From Stenotrophomonas_A sp035629025 (GTDB lineage: Bacteria > Pseudomonadota > Gammaproteobacteria > Xanthomonadales > Xanthomonadaceae): a stretch of DNA of 64,000 bases. A program made the position numbers and the translations under genes. Shown here piece after piece: positions 1 to 7,427 of the stretch. Positions within the stretch are counted from its first letter, which is position 1, and every line of letters begins with the position of its first letter. The DNA is taken from the NCBI GenBank assembly GCA_035629025.1, contig DASPIU010000044.1:1-64000 (forward strand), written 5' to 3'. A model generated the notes under the pieces. It did not search any database. It was not told where the DNA came from and was given only the letters and a program-made list of their open reading frames with translations.

Positions 1-71
1 GCCAGCTGTTCCAGGCCAGCGGCGGCTTGAGCTACGTGGTGCGGGGTGGTGTCCATTGGCAGATAGATTAG
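1..71 (+). CDS. 3' end of an unidentified protein (partial)
   Basis: A frame open from the left edge ends at TAG 69-71 and would encode a C-terminus reading QLFQASGGLSYVVRGG then VHWQID. A short palindrome (TTAGGA-G-TCCTAA) overlaps and follows the stop and could be part of a transcription end. I do not recognise the family from so few residues. The call rests only on an open frame reaching the edge and the hairpin behind it, so it may be a chance frame. Confidence 0.3.
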   Translation, partial: QLFQASGGLSYVVRGGVHWQID

Positions 72-87
72 GAGTCCTAACTAATCT
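68..87 (+). terminator. Short palindrome after the partial gene
   Basis: TTAGGA and TCCTAA flank a single G (68-80), with an alternative pairing of AGATTAG with CTAATCT over 65-87. No clear T tract follows, so termination is only a suggestion based on position after a stop codon. Confidence 0.25.
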
Positions 88-174
88 GCACAAGCCGCAG
101 GGCGGTTGATTTTTTCGATCGGTGCGATGGGTGGTAGTGCGGGATTGGGCTGTACTGACAGCTGATGGGGCACG

Positions 175-239
175 GTCGCGGCTGAAGCCGCTCCTACAAG
201 GTGTCCTGGGTGTCCTGTAGGAGCGGCTTCAGCCGCGAA
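175..239. repeat. Pair of GTAG-type REP palindromes in inverted orientation
   Basis: Two copies of the intergenic palindrome GTAGGAGCGGCTTCAGCCGC (plus a GAC tail) face each other: 175-197 in reverse and 217-239 forward, separated by a short linker. The GTAG start and hairpin-forming core match the REP elements that RAYT transposases are known to mobilise in Stenotrophomonas and Pseudomonas. No RAYT gene is visible in the window. Confidence 0.85.
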
Positions 240-282
240 CGTTGTCGGCCTGCGCCGATAAGGGCAGGCGTGATCGAAGCGC

Positions 283-711
283 CTAGAACGTCACCACGAC
301 CGAGGGCGCGCTGCGCTGGGCATCGCCGTGGAATACCGCCTCGATGTTGTTGCCATCCGGATCGAGCACGAAAGCCGCGTAATAGCCCGGATGGTAGGGC
401 CGCTCACCCGGCGCGCCATTGTCCCGGCCACCGGCCGCCAATGCCGCACGATGGAATGCCTCGACCATCGCCCGGTCCTGCGCCTGAAACGCCAGATGAT
501 GACGGCCCGTCAGTTCGCCCAGCGCCGCCTCGCTGCTGGCCGTGGACACGAACAACTCGTCCGCCCAGAAATAGTCCTCGCCCTCGCCGCCCAGCGGCAC
601 CCCGAGCACCTCGAATACCGCCTCGTAGAATCGGCGGCTGGCGCTCAGGTCGCGCACTACCAACTGCAGGTGATCAATCAGCCTTCCGCGATGCAATTGC
701 TGCGTTTCCAT
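283..711 (-). CDS. VOC (glyoxalase/bleomycin resistance) superfamily protein
   Basis: About 142 residues with the vicinal-oxygen-chelate layout: an N-terminal DHLQLVVRDL strand, the phrase GRHHLAFQ near the middle, and a C-terminal GNNIEAVFHG block whose Glu is the usual last metal ligand. Such proteins bind a divalent metal and act as isomerases, dioxygenases or drug-binding proteins; the substrate here cannot be read. The ATG at 711 was chosen over an upstream in-frame start because AGGAG lies 7 bases before it. It lies 110 bp downstream of zur on the same strand and may share its transcript. Confidence 0.85.
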   Translation of the reverse strand: METQQLHRGRLIDHLQLVVRDLSASRRFYEAVFEVLGVPLGGEGEDYFWADELFVSTASSEAALGELTGRHHLAFQAQDRAMVEAFHRAALAAGGRDNGAPGERPYHPGYYAAFVLDPDGNNIEAVFHGDAQRSAPSVVVTF

Positions 712-821
712 GATCCGCTCCTGGTGAGATGGCCGGGCCTTGATAACAGCCCCCACCGAAAACCTGGATCAAGATCGCAAGCGGCACAACCAGCCCGCCA
801 CGGAGTGCCTGCTGGCAGCCC

Positions 822-1313
822 TCAGGCCGCCTCGGCGCAGCGCGCGCACAGCCCGTGCACTTCCAGCGTCTGCGCCTGCGGCTGGAAGCCCAGCGCCTTG
901 GCCCGCGCGTCCAGCTGCGCCACCACTTCGCGGTCCTCCAGCTCCACCGCACTGTGGCAGCGATCGCAGATCAGGAACGGCACCGAGTGCTGGCTGCTGT
1001 TGGGATGGTGGCAGGCCACGAACGCGTTCACCGACTCCAGCTTGTGCACGAAGCCGTTGGCCATCAGGAAGTCCAGCGCGCGATACACGGTGGGCGGCGC
1101 GTCGGCGCCCACGCCCTTGCCCTCGCGCACCCATTCCAGCAGCTCGTAGGCCTTCACTGGCTTGCCCGCATCGGCGATCAGCCGCAGCACGTTGGCGCGA
1201 ATCGGGGTCAGGCGCAGGCCGCGCTCGGTGCAGGCACGTTCGACCGCACTCACGAACGCATTGGCGTCATGAACGTGGTGGTGCGGGTCGGTGCAGGCGT
1301 GCGTGCTCGGCAT
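822..1313 (-). CDS. zur: Fur-family zinc uptake regulator Zur
   Basis: 163 residues. A His-rich N-terminus (HACTDPHHHVHD) precedes a winged-helix domain (RLTPIRANVLRLI, PTVYRALDFL) and a dimerisation/metal domain with FLICDRCHSAVE and a C-terminal GLCARC, which together give two CxxC pairs for the structural zinc. The HHP...H pattern and this Cys layout fit Zur better than Fur or PerR. Zur represses zinc importer genes when zinc is plentiful. It follows gltX by 30 bp on the same strand; GAGG precedes the ATG. No Zur box was seen nearby, as expected for an internal operon gene. Confidence 0.88.
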   Translation of the reverse strand: MPSTHACTDPHHHVHDANAFVSAVERACTERGLRLTPIRANVLRLIADAGKPVKAYELLEWVREGKGVGADAPPTVYRALDFLMANGFVHKLESVNAFVACHHPNSSQHSVPFLICDRCHSAVELEDREVVAQLDARAKALGFQPQAQTLEVHGLCARCAEAA

Positions 1314-1343
1314 GGTGGCCTCGGCGGATGGCGGGCGGACGGC

Positions 1344-2750
1344 TCAGACGGCCGTACGCACCTTGATAAGCGCGGCATCGATGCGTTTCAAGGCCTCGTC
1401 GTGCCCGGCCAGGTAAACCGTATGAGAAATATCGGGGCTTACCTGGGTGCCGGTGATGGCTACCCGTAACGGCTGTGCGATTTTTCCCATGCCCAGGTCG
1501 AGTGCCGCCGCCGCATCATGCAAGGCCATGGAAACGTTCTCCACGCTCCATTCGCCGAGCCCGGCCAGCAGCTCGCGGGCCTTGACCAGCGGTGCCTCGG
1601 CCGCCGGCTTGAGGTGCTTGGCCACCGCGTCGCCATCGTAGTGGGTCAGCGGCTGGTACCAGACCGCGGCACGCTCGGCCATTTCCTTCAGCGTCTGCAC
1701 GCGGTCGCGCAGGGCCACGACCACGTTGGCCGCCGCCGGCCCGCGGCCGAGCGGCAGGTCGAGCTTGCGCAGCTGGTATTCCAGGTGCGGGGCAATCGTT
1801 GCCGGGTCGTCGCTCTTCAGGTAGTGCTGGTTGACCCAGCCGAGCTTGGCCATGTCCAGGCGCGCGGCCTTGGAATTGACGTCCTGCACCTGGAACAGTT
1901 CGATCAGCTCGGCGCGCGAGAACAGCTCCTGGTCCCCATGCGACCAGCCCAGCCGCGCCAGATAGTTGATCAGCGCATGCGGCAGGTAGCCGGCATCCTT
2001 GTACTGCATCACATCGGCCGCGCCGGTGCGCTTGGACAGCTTGGCGCCCTGCTCGTCCAGGATCATCGGCATGTGCGCGAACTTCGGCACGGGCGCGCCG
2101 AGCGCTTCATAGATGTTGATCTGCCGCGGCGTGTTGTTGATGTGGTCATCGCCACGGATGACTTCGGTGATACCCATGTCCCAGTCATCCACCACCACGG
2201 CGAAGTTGTAGGTGGGGTAGCCGTCCGGGCGGAAGATCACCATGTCGTCGAGTTCGCTGTTGGCGATCTCGATGCGGCCCTTGATCAGGTCATCGAACAC
2301 CACCGAGCCTTCGGTGGGGTTCTTGAAACGGATGACCCGGTTGGGATCATCGCGCCACGGCAGGTTCTGCTCGCGCGCGGCGCCGTTGTAGCGCGGCTTT
2401 TCCTGTTTGGCCATCGCGGCCTCGCGCATGGCGTCCAGCGCCTCGCGGGTTTCATAGGCGTAATAGGCCTTGCCCGCGGCGATCAGCTGCTCGGCCACCT
2501 CGCGATAGCGTTCGACGCGCTGGGTCTGGTAGATCGGGCCTTCGTCGTAGTCCAGGCCGAGCCACTCCATCGCTTCGAGGATGGCGTCGATGGCGCCCTG
2601 GGTACTGCGTTCGCGATCGGTGTCCTCGATGCGCAGGATGAACTCGCCGCCGCGGTGCCGCGCTTCGAGCCAGCAATACAGCGCCGTGCGCGCCCCGCCG
2701 ATATGCAGGTAGCCGGTAGGACTGGGGGCAAAGCGGGTGCGGCAGCTCAT
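1344..2750 (-). CDS. gltX: Glutamate--tRNA ligase
   Basis: 468 residues, normal for a bacterial GluRS. It charges tRNA-Glu with glutamate using ATP in the cytoplasm. The class I signatures are both present: the HIGH-type motif in PSPTGYLHIGGARTAL near residue 10-25 and the KMSKS-type motif KLSKRTGA near residue 240. The C-terminal third is the anticodon-binding helical region. It is the first gene of a likely gltX-zur-VOC transcript, preceded by a TAAAAT -10 box at 2781-2786 (minus strand). The ATG gives the conserved MSCRTRFAPSP start. Confidence 0.97.
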   Translation of the reverse strand: MSCRTRFAPSPTGYLHIGGARTALYCWLEARHRGGEFILRIEDTDRERSTQGAIDAILEAMEWLGLDYDEGPIYQTQRVERYREVAEQLIAAGKAYYAYETREALDAMREAAMAKQEKPRYNGAAREQNLPWRDDPNRVIRFKNPTEGSVVFDDLIKGRIEIANSELDDMVIFRPDGYPTYNFAVVVDDWDMGITEVIRGDDHINNTPRQINIYEALGAPVPKFAHMPMILDEQGAKLSKRTGAADVMQYKDAGYLPHALINYLARLGWSHGDQELFSRAELIELFQVQDVNSKAARLDMAKLGWVNQHYLKSDDPATIAPHLEYQLRKLDLPLGRGPAAANVVVALRDRVQTLKEMAERAAVWYQPLTHYDGDAVAKHLKPAAEAPLVKARELLAGLGEWSVENVSMALHDAAAALDLGMGKIAQPLRVAITGTQVSPDISHTVYLAGHDEALKRIDAALIKVRTAV

Positions 2751-2780
2751 GGAACGCTCGGGGCAGACGGATGACCGGTG

Positions 2781-2786
2781 ATTTTA
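2781..2786 (-). promoter_or_regulatory. Probable -10 box of gltX
   Basis: Reading the minus strand, TAAAAT lies 30 bases upstream of the gltX ATG, which would give a leader of about 24 nt. No convincing -35 hexamer was found 16-18 bases upstream. Confidence 0.35.
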
Positions 2787-2842
2787 ACCGGCAAGGGGCC
2801 TTGCGACCCATCGGTGCGTCAACACCGCCCCGCCGCTCCCGT

Positions 2843-2865
2843 GTAGGAGCGGCTTCAGCCGCGAC
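2843..2865 (+). repeat. Single GTAG-type REP palindrome
   Basis: One forward copy of the GTAGGAGCGGCTTCAGCCGC repeat sits between the gltX start and the end of the nitrilase-family gene. Confidence 0.85.
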
Positions 2866-2888
2866 CCCCATCCGCCCGCAGCGATCCA

Positions 2889-3782
2889 TCAAGCAGCCGA
2901 AGACATCCTTTCCACCCGCGCCCGCAAGATCCCAGGCCGCAACTGCCCCTCCCAATCCCGATCCACCGCCACCTGCCCGCGCCGCGCTCCCGCCGCCAGT
3001 GCAGCAAAATCCAGCTCCGCCACTGCCCACACCTGCGAGCCCATCGACCGCACCACCACCGCATCGGCCGGCAACCCCACATCCATTGGCGCATGAATCG
3101 CCGCCTCGCCACTGTTCGCATCCAGGGCCGGGCCCCATGCCGACAGTCCCGTCGTGACCGCCTGCGCCACGAACATCCGGTTCTCCAGCGCCCGCGCCAT
3201 GCAAGCCACCTGCACCCGCGTCGCCCCCGCCGCGGTGTCCGTGCAACTGGGCACCACGAGCAGCCGTGCGCCCGCCTCCTGCTGCGCCCGCACCGGTAGC
3301 GGGAACTCGCTGTCGTAGCAGATCGCGATGCCCGCCCGCACCTCATCGGCCTGGAACACCTTCAACGCATCGCCGCCTTCGATCACTCCTGTCTTTTTCT
3401 CGAAGGCGGTCAACTGCAGCTTGTCCTGCCAGCCGTGCTGGCCCTCGGGCGTGAACCAGTAGCTGCGATTGCGGTAGCGAGCTTCCCCGCTGGCCAGCAG
3501 GAAGCTGCCGGCCACGATGTGCATCCCGTGCTGCCGCGCCAGGGCGGCGAACAATGCCATGTAATCGCCGTGGCGCTGCTGGATCGCGGCCAGCGAGGCG
3601 CGCATGTCAGCCAGTACCGGCAGCCCGAACGTCGCCGCCAGTTCCAGCGACAGATACTCCGGCAGTACCGCCAGGCGCGCGCCGGCCTGCGCGGCCTCGG
3701 CGATGAGCGCAGCCTGCTTGTCGGCAAAGGCGCCAAAGTCCCGCGGCTGGCCGACCGGGTATTTCGCAACCGCGACTTTCAT
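2889..3782 (-). CDS. Carbon-nitrogen hydrolase (nitrilase/omega-amidase superfamily)
   Basis: 297 residues. The three catalytic residues of the superfamily are visible: Glu in LPEYLSLE (about residue 43), Lys in DKLQLTAFEK (about 120) and Cys in IAICYDSEFP (about 155). The family hydrolyses nitriles, amides or carbamoyl groups; the exact substrate is not readable, and 'amidohydrolase' is the safest name. The ATG at 3782 overlaps the TGA of the upstream ParE relic (ATGA arrangement), so translation of this gene may now be coupled to what was a toxin-antitoxin operon. Confidence 0.88.
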   Translation of the reverse strand: MKVAVAKYPVGQPRDFGAFADKQAALIAEAAQAGARLAVLPEYLSLELAATFGLPVLADMRASLAAIQQRHGDYMALFAALARQHGMHIVAGSFLLASGEARYRNRSYWFTPEGQHGWQDKLQLTAFEKKTGVIEGGDALKVFQADEVRAGIAICYDSEFPLPVRAQQEAGARLLVVPSCTDTAAGATRVQVACMARALENRMFVAQAVTTGLSAWGPALDANSGEAAIHAPMDVGLPADAVVVRSMGSQVWAVAELDFAALAAGARRGQVAVDRDWEGQLRPGILRARVERMSSAA

Positions 3783-3859
3783 GTCGATGCCTCCAGTGCG
3801 CGACGAGCGCCTCGGTTCTCGCGATCCTGCTCTGCCTGCGGCGTCCAGACCACCCTCAC
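3779..3859 (-). pseudogene. Truncated ParE-type toxin relic (26 codons)
   Basis: A GTG directly after the antitoxin TAG opens a frame starting MRVVWTPQAEQDR, which matches the opening strand and helix of RelE/ParE-family toxins. After 13 residues the resemblance stops and the frame ends with TGA at 3779-3781, overlapping the next gene's ATG. Full ParE toxins have about 95-100 residues, so the catalytic fold is gone. The relic suggests a deletion that removed the toxin and joined the antitoxin to the nitrilase-family gene. Confidence 0.6.
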
Positions 3860-4132
3860 CTAGCGCGCAGCCTTGGCGCGGCGGGCGGCGAAGCTCGCTT
3901 CCACTTCGTCATTGCTTCGGCCTTGGCCGTCGCGCATCGACTCCCGTGCAGCATCCACCTTGCGTTGCAGGAACTCGTCGTACTCGCGCGCCTGGCGCTG
4001 GCGCTGGACGAATTCGCGCATCAGTTCGCGCAGGATTTGAGAGGCGGGGCGATGCGCCGCCTCAGCCTCGGCCATGAACTGCTCCCGCAGCTCTGGTTCC
4101 AACTTCATCGTGAACACGGCTTCTTTTGGCAC
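3860..4132 (-). CDS. Ribbon-helix-helix antitoxin (ParD/CopG-like), now without a toxin
   Basis: 90 residues from a GTG at 4132 (GGTGGGA lies 6 bases upstream). The N-terminal strand VFTMKLEPELREQFMAEAE and helix pair through SQILRELMREFVQ form a ribbon-helix-helix DNA-binding domain, followed by a charged tail that in ParD proteins wraps the toxin. ParD normally represses its own operon and neutralises ParE. Here the gene immediately downstream is a 26-codon toxin relic, so its only remaining role may be autoregulation or binding other toxins. A longer ATG-started frame to 4180 is rejected because the promoter lies inside it. Confidence 0.8.
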   Translation of the reverse strand: MPKEAVFTMKLEPELREQFMAEAEAAHRPASQILRELMREFVQRQRQAREYDEFLQRKVDAARESMRDGQGRSNDEVEASFAARRAKAAR

Positions 4133-4142
4133 GGCGGTCCCA

Positions 4143-4196
4143 CCAGCGCGGAGGTGATGACACAGTATATACGTCGTCATTACCTGTCACCGCATC
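4143..4196 (-). promoter_or_regulatory. Promoter of the antitoxin gene
   Basis: On the minus strand GTGACA (resembling TTGACA) is followed 15-16 bases later by TATACT, an excellent -10 box, ending about 30 bases before the GTG start. The AT-rich stretch around GTATATAC is also the kind of site a ribbon-helix-helix protein binds to repress its own operon. Confidence 0.5.
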
Positions 4197-4560
4197 CGCC
4201 CCGCTCCTGCCAGAACAGCCAGGCCGCTTCGCGCCGCGCATCCAGCAGCAGGCCGAGCCGGCGATCGTCAGTGCAGCCCCAGAAGGCGCCGCCTGGCATC
4301 GGCCACCAATGCCAGCAACCGTGGCTGCCTGTGGCGTCGCCGCGTCCATGCCACTGCCGCACGCCCTGTTCGCGAAGCTCGGCGGCCACCTGCGCCGCCA
4401 GCCGCAATCCGACCATGCCGCGCCGGGCGCCCAAAGCCAGACGCGACAGCGGCGAGGTTTCCCAACGCTGCGGATCCGGCGGCGGCAGCAGGCCGATCGT
4501 TTCCAGGCCCGCCGGCAACAGCCGGCGGGCCCTGCGGTGCAGGCTAGGCAGGGAGATCAT
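4180..4560 (-). CDS. Hypothetical protein coupled to creD
   Basis: 126 residues, unrecognised. It is rich in Arg, Leu, Gly and Trp, with no signal peptide or clear membrane span; a central segment GARRGMVGLRLAAQVAAEL could be an amphipathic helix. The ATG at 4560 lies inside the last codons of creD (17-base overlap), so it is probably translated by ribosomes finishing creD and controlled by CreBC. Function unknown. The frame fits the local codon bias and the operon position, which is why it is kept. Confidence 0.6.
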   Translation of the reverse strand: MISLPSLHRRARRLLPAGLETIGLLPPPDPQRWETSPLSRLALGARRGMVGLRLAAQVAAELREQGVRQWHGRGDATGSHGCWHWWPMPGGAFWGCTDDRRLGLLLDARREAAWLFWQERGGCGDR

Positions 4561-5860
4561 CGCGTTCGCCCAGCGCGTACCAGTCCAGCCGACGGGTGAG
4601 CCACATCACCACGCCAAGGATGCCGAACAGCAGCAGCGAGCCCATCAGCAGCGCGTTGTCCTCCGACACCAGCAGGCTGTAGAGCACGCCGTACAGCGCG
4701 GTCAGTAGCGCGGCAAAGCCCGCCGCCAGCGCGCGGCTGCGCATCACTCCGGCCAGGTAGAAGAACTGCAGACCAATACAGGCCGCCGCCGAAATCAGGT
4801 ACGACTGCCAGAAGGCGATGTGTTCGGACAGGCTGAACAACAGCAGGAAGAAGATCGCCAGGGCCAGGCCCACCAGCAGGTACTGCACCGGGTGGATCTT
4901 CAGTTTGCGGATCAGCTCCAGCAGCACGAAACCGGTGAAGGTCAGCAGCACGAACAACAGGCCGTATTTGCTCGCGCGGTCGGCCAGCGTATAGACATCC
5001 ACCGGGTCCACCAGGTCCACCTGCAAGGCGTCGGCGGCCTGGCCCTCGCGCAATTGCGCCTGCGCATTGGTCGCCAGCGCCGACAACGACCAGCGCGCAT
5101 TGAAGCCCTCGCGGCCGATGTCGCGGCGATTGGGCAGGAAGCTGCCGCCGAACAGCGGATGTGGCCAGGCCGAGGACAGCGACACCTCGGTGCTGTCACC
5201 GATCGGCACGATCGCCAGCGAACGCGTGCCATCCAGCTGCATGTCCAAGGCCACCCGGCCCAGCGCCGGCAGCTGCCCGGCATCGGGGCTGGGCGGCGCG
5301 GGCAGTTCGGCGTTCACCCCCTGGCGCAGCGCTCCAGCGCCCGCGCGGACCGGCAGGGGCAGTCCATCGACCTGCAGCGCCGGCACGCCGACCAGGCCGC
5401 GCGGGTCGGACAGGCCCACGGCCAGGTAGGGCCGGCCGTAGACGCGGCCGTCCACCGCGCTGTAGGCCATCGGTGCGAACTCCGCCTTGACCTTGGCCTG
5501 CCAGGTATAGACCGGCACCTTGAACACGCCGACGCGGCGCTCGCCCGGCACCAGCACGCCATCCACCCACAGCCGCGCGGGCGCCTGCATCACCACACCG
5601 GTTTCCTGATGCCTCTCGACGCGGGTCTGCCCATCCTCGTCGCGCACCTTCATTTCCACCTCGCGCGTCCACGGCACGTAGCGCAGCGGCCCGACAAAGC
5701 GCTGCTCGCCGGCCTTGCTCCGCGCCACGCGCTCGATCGCCTCGTCGCGGTAGCCGGCGCGGTCGGAGATGACCCCGCGGATCAGCAGCAGGGGTATCAC
5801 CAGCAACAGGATCAGCCCGCCCAGCACGGCGAACCGCAACAGCAGTTTCACGGATTTCAT
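4544..5860 (-). CDS. creD: Inner-membrane protein CreD
   Basis: 438 residues: an N-terminal membrane helix (LLLRFAVLGGLILLLVIPLLL), a large soluble domain, and about five C-terminal membrane helices starting near LLFVLLTFTGFVLLELI. This is the CreD (formerly Cet) architecture. CreD is the main regulon member of the CreBC two-component system and is linked to envelope stress and beta-lactam responses in Pseudomonas and Stenotrophomonas. The ATG at 5860 has GAGGGG 6 bases upstream. A cre tag lies about 70 bp upstream, supporting direct CreB control. Confidence 0.93.
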   Translation of the reverse strand: MKSVKLLLRFAVLGGLILLLVIPLLLIRGVISDRAGYRDEAIERVARSKAGEQRFVGPLRYVPWTREVEMKVRDEDGQTRVERHQETGVVMQAPARLWVDGVLVPGERRVGVFKVPVYTWQAKVKAEFAPMAYSAVDGRVYGRPYLAVGLSDPRGLVGVPALQVDGLPLPVRAGAGALRQGVNAELPAPPSPDAGQLPALGRVALDMQLDGTRSLAIVPIGDSTEVSLSSAWPHPLFGGSFLPNRRDIGREGFNARWSLSALATNAQAQLREGQAADALQVDLVDPVDVYTLADRASKYGLLFVLLTFTGFVLLELIRKLKIHPVQYLLVGLALAIFFLLLFSLSEHIAFWQSYLISAAACIGLQFFYLAGVMRSRALAAGFAALLTALYGVLYSLLVSEDNALLMGSLLLFGILGVVMWLTRRLDWYALGERDDLPA

Positions 5861-5925
5861 CGACGGCCCCTCGTTGGAGAAGGCCGCAGCGTGGCGCGCC
5901 GCGATGTGCGCAGTCAGGAGCGAAT

Positions 5926-5941
5926 TTGAAGCGAGGGTGAA
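5926..5941 (-). promoter_or_regulatory. cre tag (CreB binding site) upstream of creD
   Basis: On the minus strand the sequence TTCACCCTCGCTTCAA reads TTCAC-N6-TTCAA, one mismatch from the known CreB direct repeat TTCAC-N6-TTCAC. It lies immediately after the creC stop and upstream of creD, the position expected for a creD-specific promoter inside the operon. Confidence 0.65.
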
Positions 5942-5942
5942 G

Positions 5943-7418
5943 TCAGCGCGGCGGCGCCAGCGGCAGCCACAGTTCGGCGCGCGCGCCGCCCTGCGGCCGG
6001 TTGTGCAGCTGCACCTCGCCACCGTGCAGCCGCGCCACTTCCCGCACGAACGGCAGGCCCAGGCCGGAGCTGCGTGGGGTCCCGTCCGGTCGCGCCAGCG
6101 AATAGAAGCGCTCGAACACCCGTTCGCGCGCGTAATCAGGCACGCCGGGCCCGTCATCGTCCACGCTCAGCCGCAGCCGCCCGTCGGCCAGGCTCGCCGC
6201 CAGCACCACTTCGCCGCCGCGTGAGGAGAAGGCCAGCGCGTTGTCGAGCAGGTTGACCAGCGCCTGGCGCAGCAGGAAGGCATCACCCTCGACCGTGCCT
6301 GCACCAGCGGCGGCTTGCAGCTGCAGGGCCACCCCACGCGCCCGTGCCGGCGCCGCCACCGCGTCCAGCGCCTGTTGCAGCAAGGCAGCGACATCGACGG
6401 CCGTGCGCTTCTGCAACCAACCATGCTGTTCGACCTCGGCCAGCGCCAGCAGCTTGTCGATGGTTTCGGTCAGGCGCCGCTCCTGCGCCTGGATGTTGTG
6501 CAGGAAGCGCTGGCGCTCGGCCTCCGGCAGCGGCTCGTGCAGCAACTCGGCCGCGCCGCGGATCGCGGCCAGCGGGCTTTTCATTTCATGAGTCAGCGAC
6601 TGCACGTACTGCTCGACATAAGCCTTGCCTTCGAGCTTGCGCCGCATCTGTTCCAGCGCCTGGCCGAGGTCGCCGATCTCGTCGCGCCGCCGCGGCGGCG
6701 GCGGCACCGGCTCGCCCGCGCTCACCGCGCGCGCATAGCGCTGCAGGCGGCCGATGCCGTGCATCAGCCACCAGGTCGCGAGCAGGCCGATCAGCGCCGA
6801 GATCGCCACCAGCCACGCACCGCGCTGCAGGATGTTGCGCTGGCTGGCGAGGATGAACGGCTCGATGCTGCGATTGGGCTGGGAGACGCTGAGCACGCCG
6901 ATCAGCGGCCGGGCGCCAGTGCCGCCGTCGGATGCAGCCGTGGCTGGCGCGAGGATCGGCGCGGCGACGTGCATCACTGTCGGGCTTTCCGGGTCTTCGG
7001 GATTCTCCGGCGAAGACCGCGCCCCATATTCCCCGCGCAGCGTGCGGTAGACATCATTCCAGCGCGAGTTGTCGCGGCCCAGGTCGCGGCCTTCCGAATC
7101 GAACACGACCACGCCGTGCGCATCGGTAATGGTGATGCGCTGATCCACCTGGCGCTTGGGAAAGCGCCATACCTGCGCGACCGGGTCGCGCCGCTGCGCC
7201 TGCAGCACCTGTCGCGCAAAGGCGCCATCGGCGATGCGGCCTGCGGCCAGGTCCGGCGCGGCCATTTCGGCGTAGAGGTTGGCGCTGTCCACCAGGGTCG
7301 ATTCCAGCGCCTGGCGCACGCCGGGCTTGACCTCGTTGACGAACACGCGCATGACGAAGAACGCGGCGACACCGGCGATCAGGAAGAAGCCGAGGAAGAG
7401 CTTCAGGCCAAGCCGCAT
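5943..7418 (-). CDS. creC: Sensor histidine kinase CreC
   Basis: 491 residues. A membrane helix (LKLFLGFFLIAGVAAFFV) is followed by a periplasmic domain with the CreC-typical NEVKPGVRQALESTLVD stretch, a second helix (WLVAISALIGLLATWWLM), a HAMP linker, the phosphoacceptor His in LTHEMKSPLAAIRG (about residue 275), and an ATPase domain with DNAL (N box), DDDGPGV and SGLGLPFV. It phosphorylates CreB in response to envelope or metabolic signals. It starts 9 bp after creB, so the two are co-translated from one mRNA. Confidence 0.93.
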   Translation of the reverse strand: MRLGLKLFLGFFLIAGVAAFFVMRVFVNEVKPGVRQALESTLVDSANLYAEMAAPDLAAGRIADGAFARQVLQAQRRDPVAQVWRFPKRQVDQRITITDAHGVVVFDSEGRDLGRDNSRWNDVYRTLRGEYGARSSPENPEDPESPTVMHVAAPILAPATAASDGGTGARPLIGVLSVSQPNRSIEPFILASQRNILQRGAWLVAISALIGLLATWWLMHGIGRLQRYARAVSAGEPVPPPPRRRDEIGDLGQALEQMRRKLEGKAYVEQYVQSLTHEMKSPLAAIRGAAELLHEPLPEAERQRFLHNIQAQERRLTETIDKLLALAEVEQHGWLQKRTAVDVAALLQQALDAVAAPARARGVALQLQAAAGAGTVEGDAFLLRQALVNLLDNALAFSSRGGEVVLAASLADGRLRLSVDDDGPGVPDYARERVFERFYSLARPDGTPRSSGLGLPFVREVARLHGGEVQLHNRPQGGARAELWLPLAPPR

Positions 7419-7427
7419 GCACCGTCC

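Noticed and set aside
4133..4180. A longer antitoxin starting at the ATG at 4180
   Set aside because: Its first 16 codons would be encoded by the promoter (-10 TATACT) of the same gene; the GTG at 4132 has a ribosome binding site and the normal family N-terminus.
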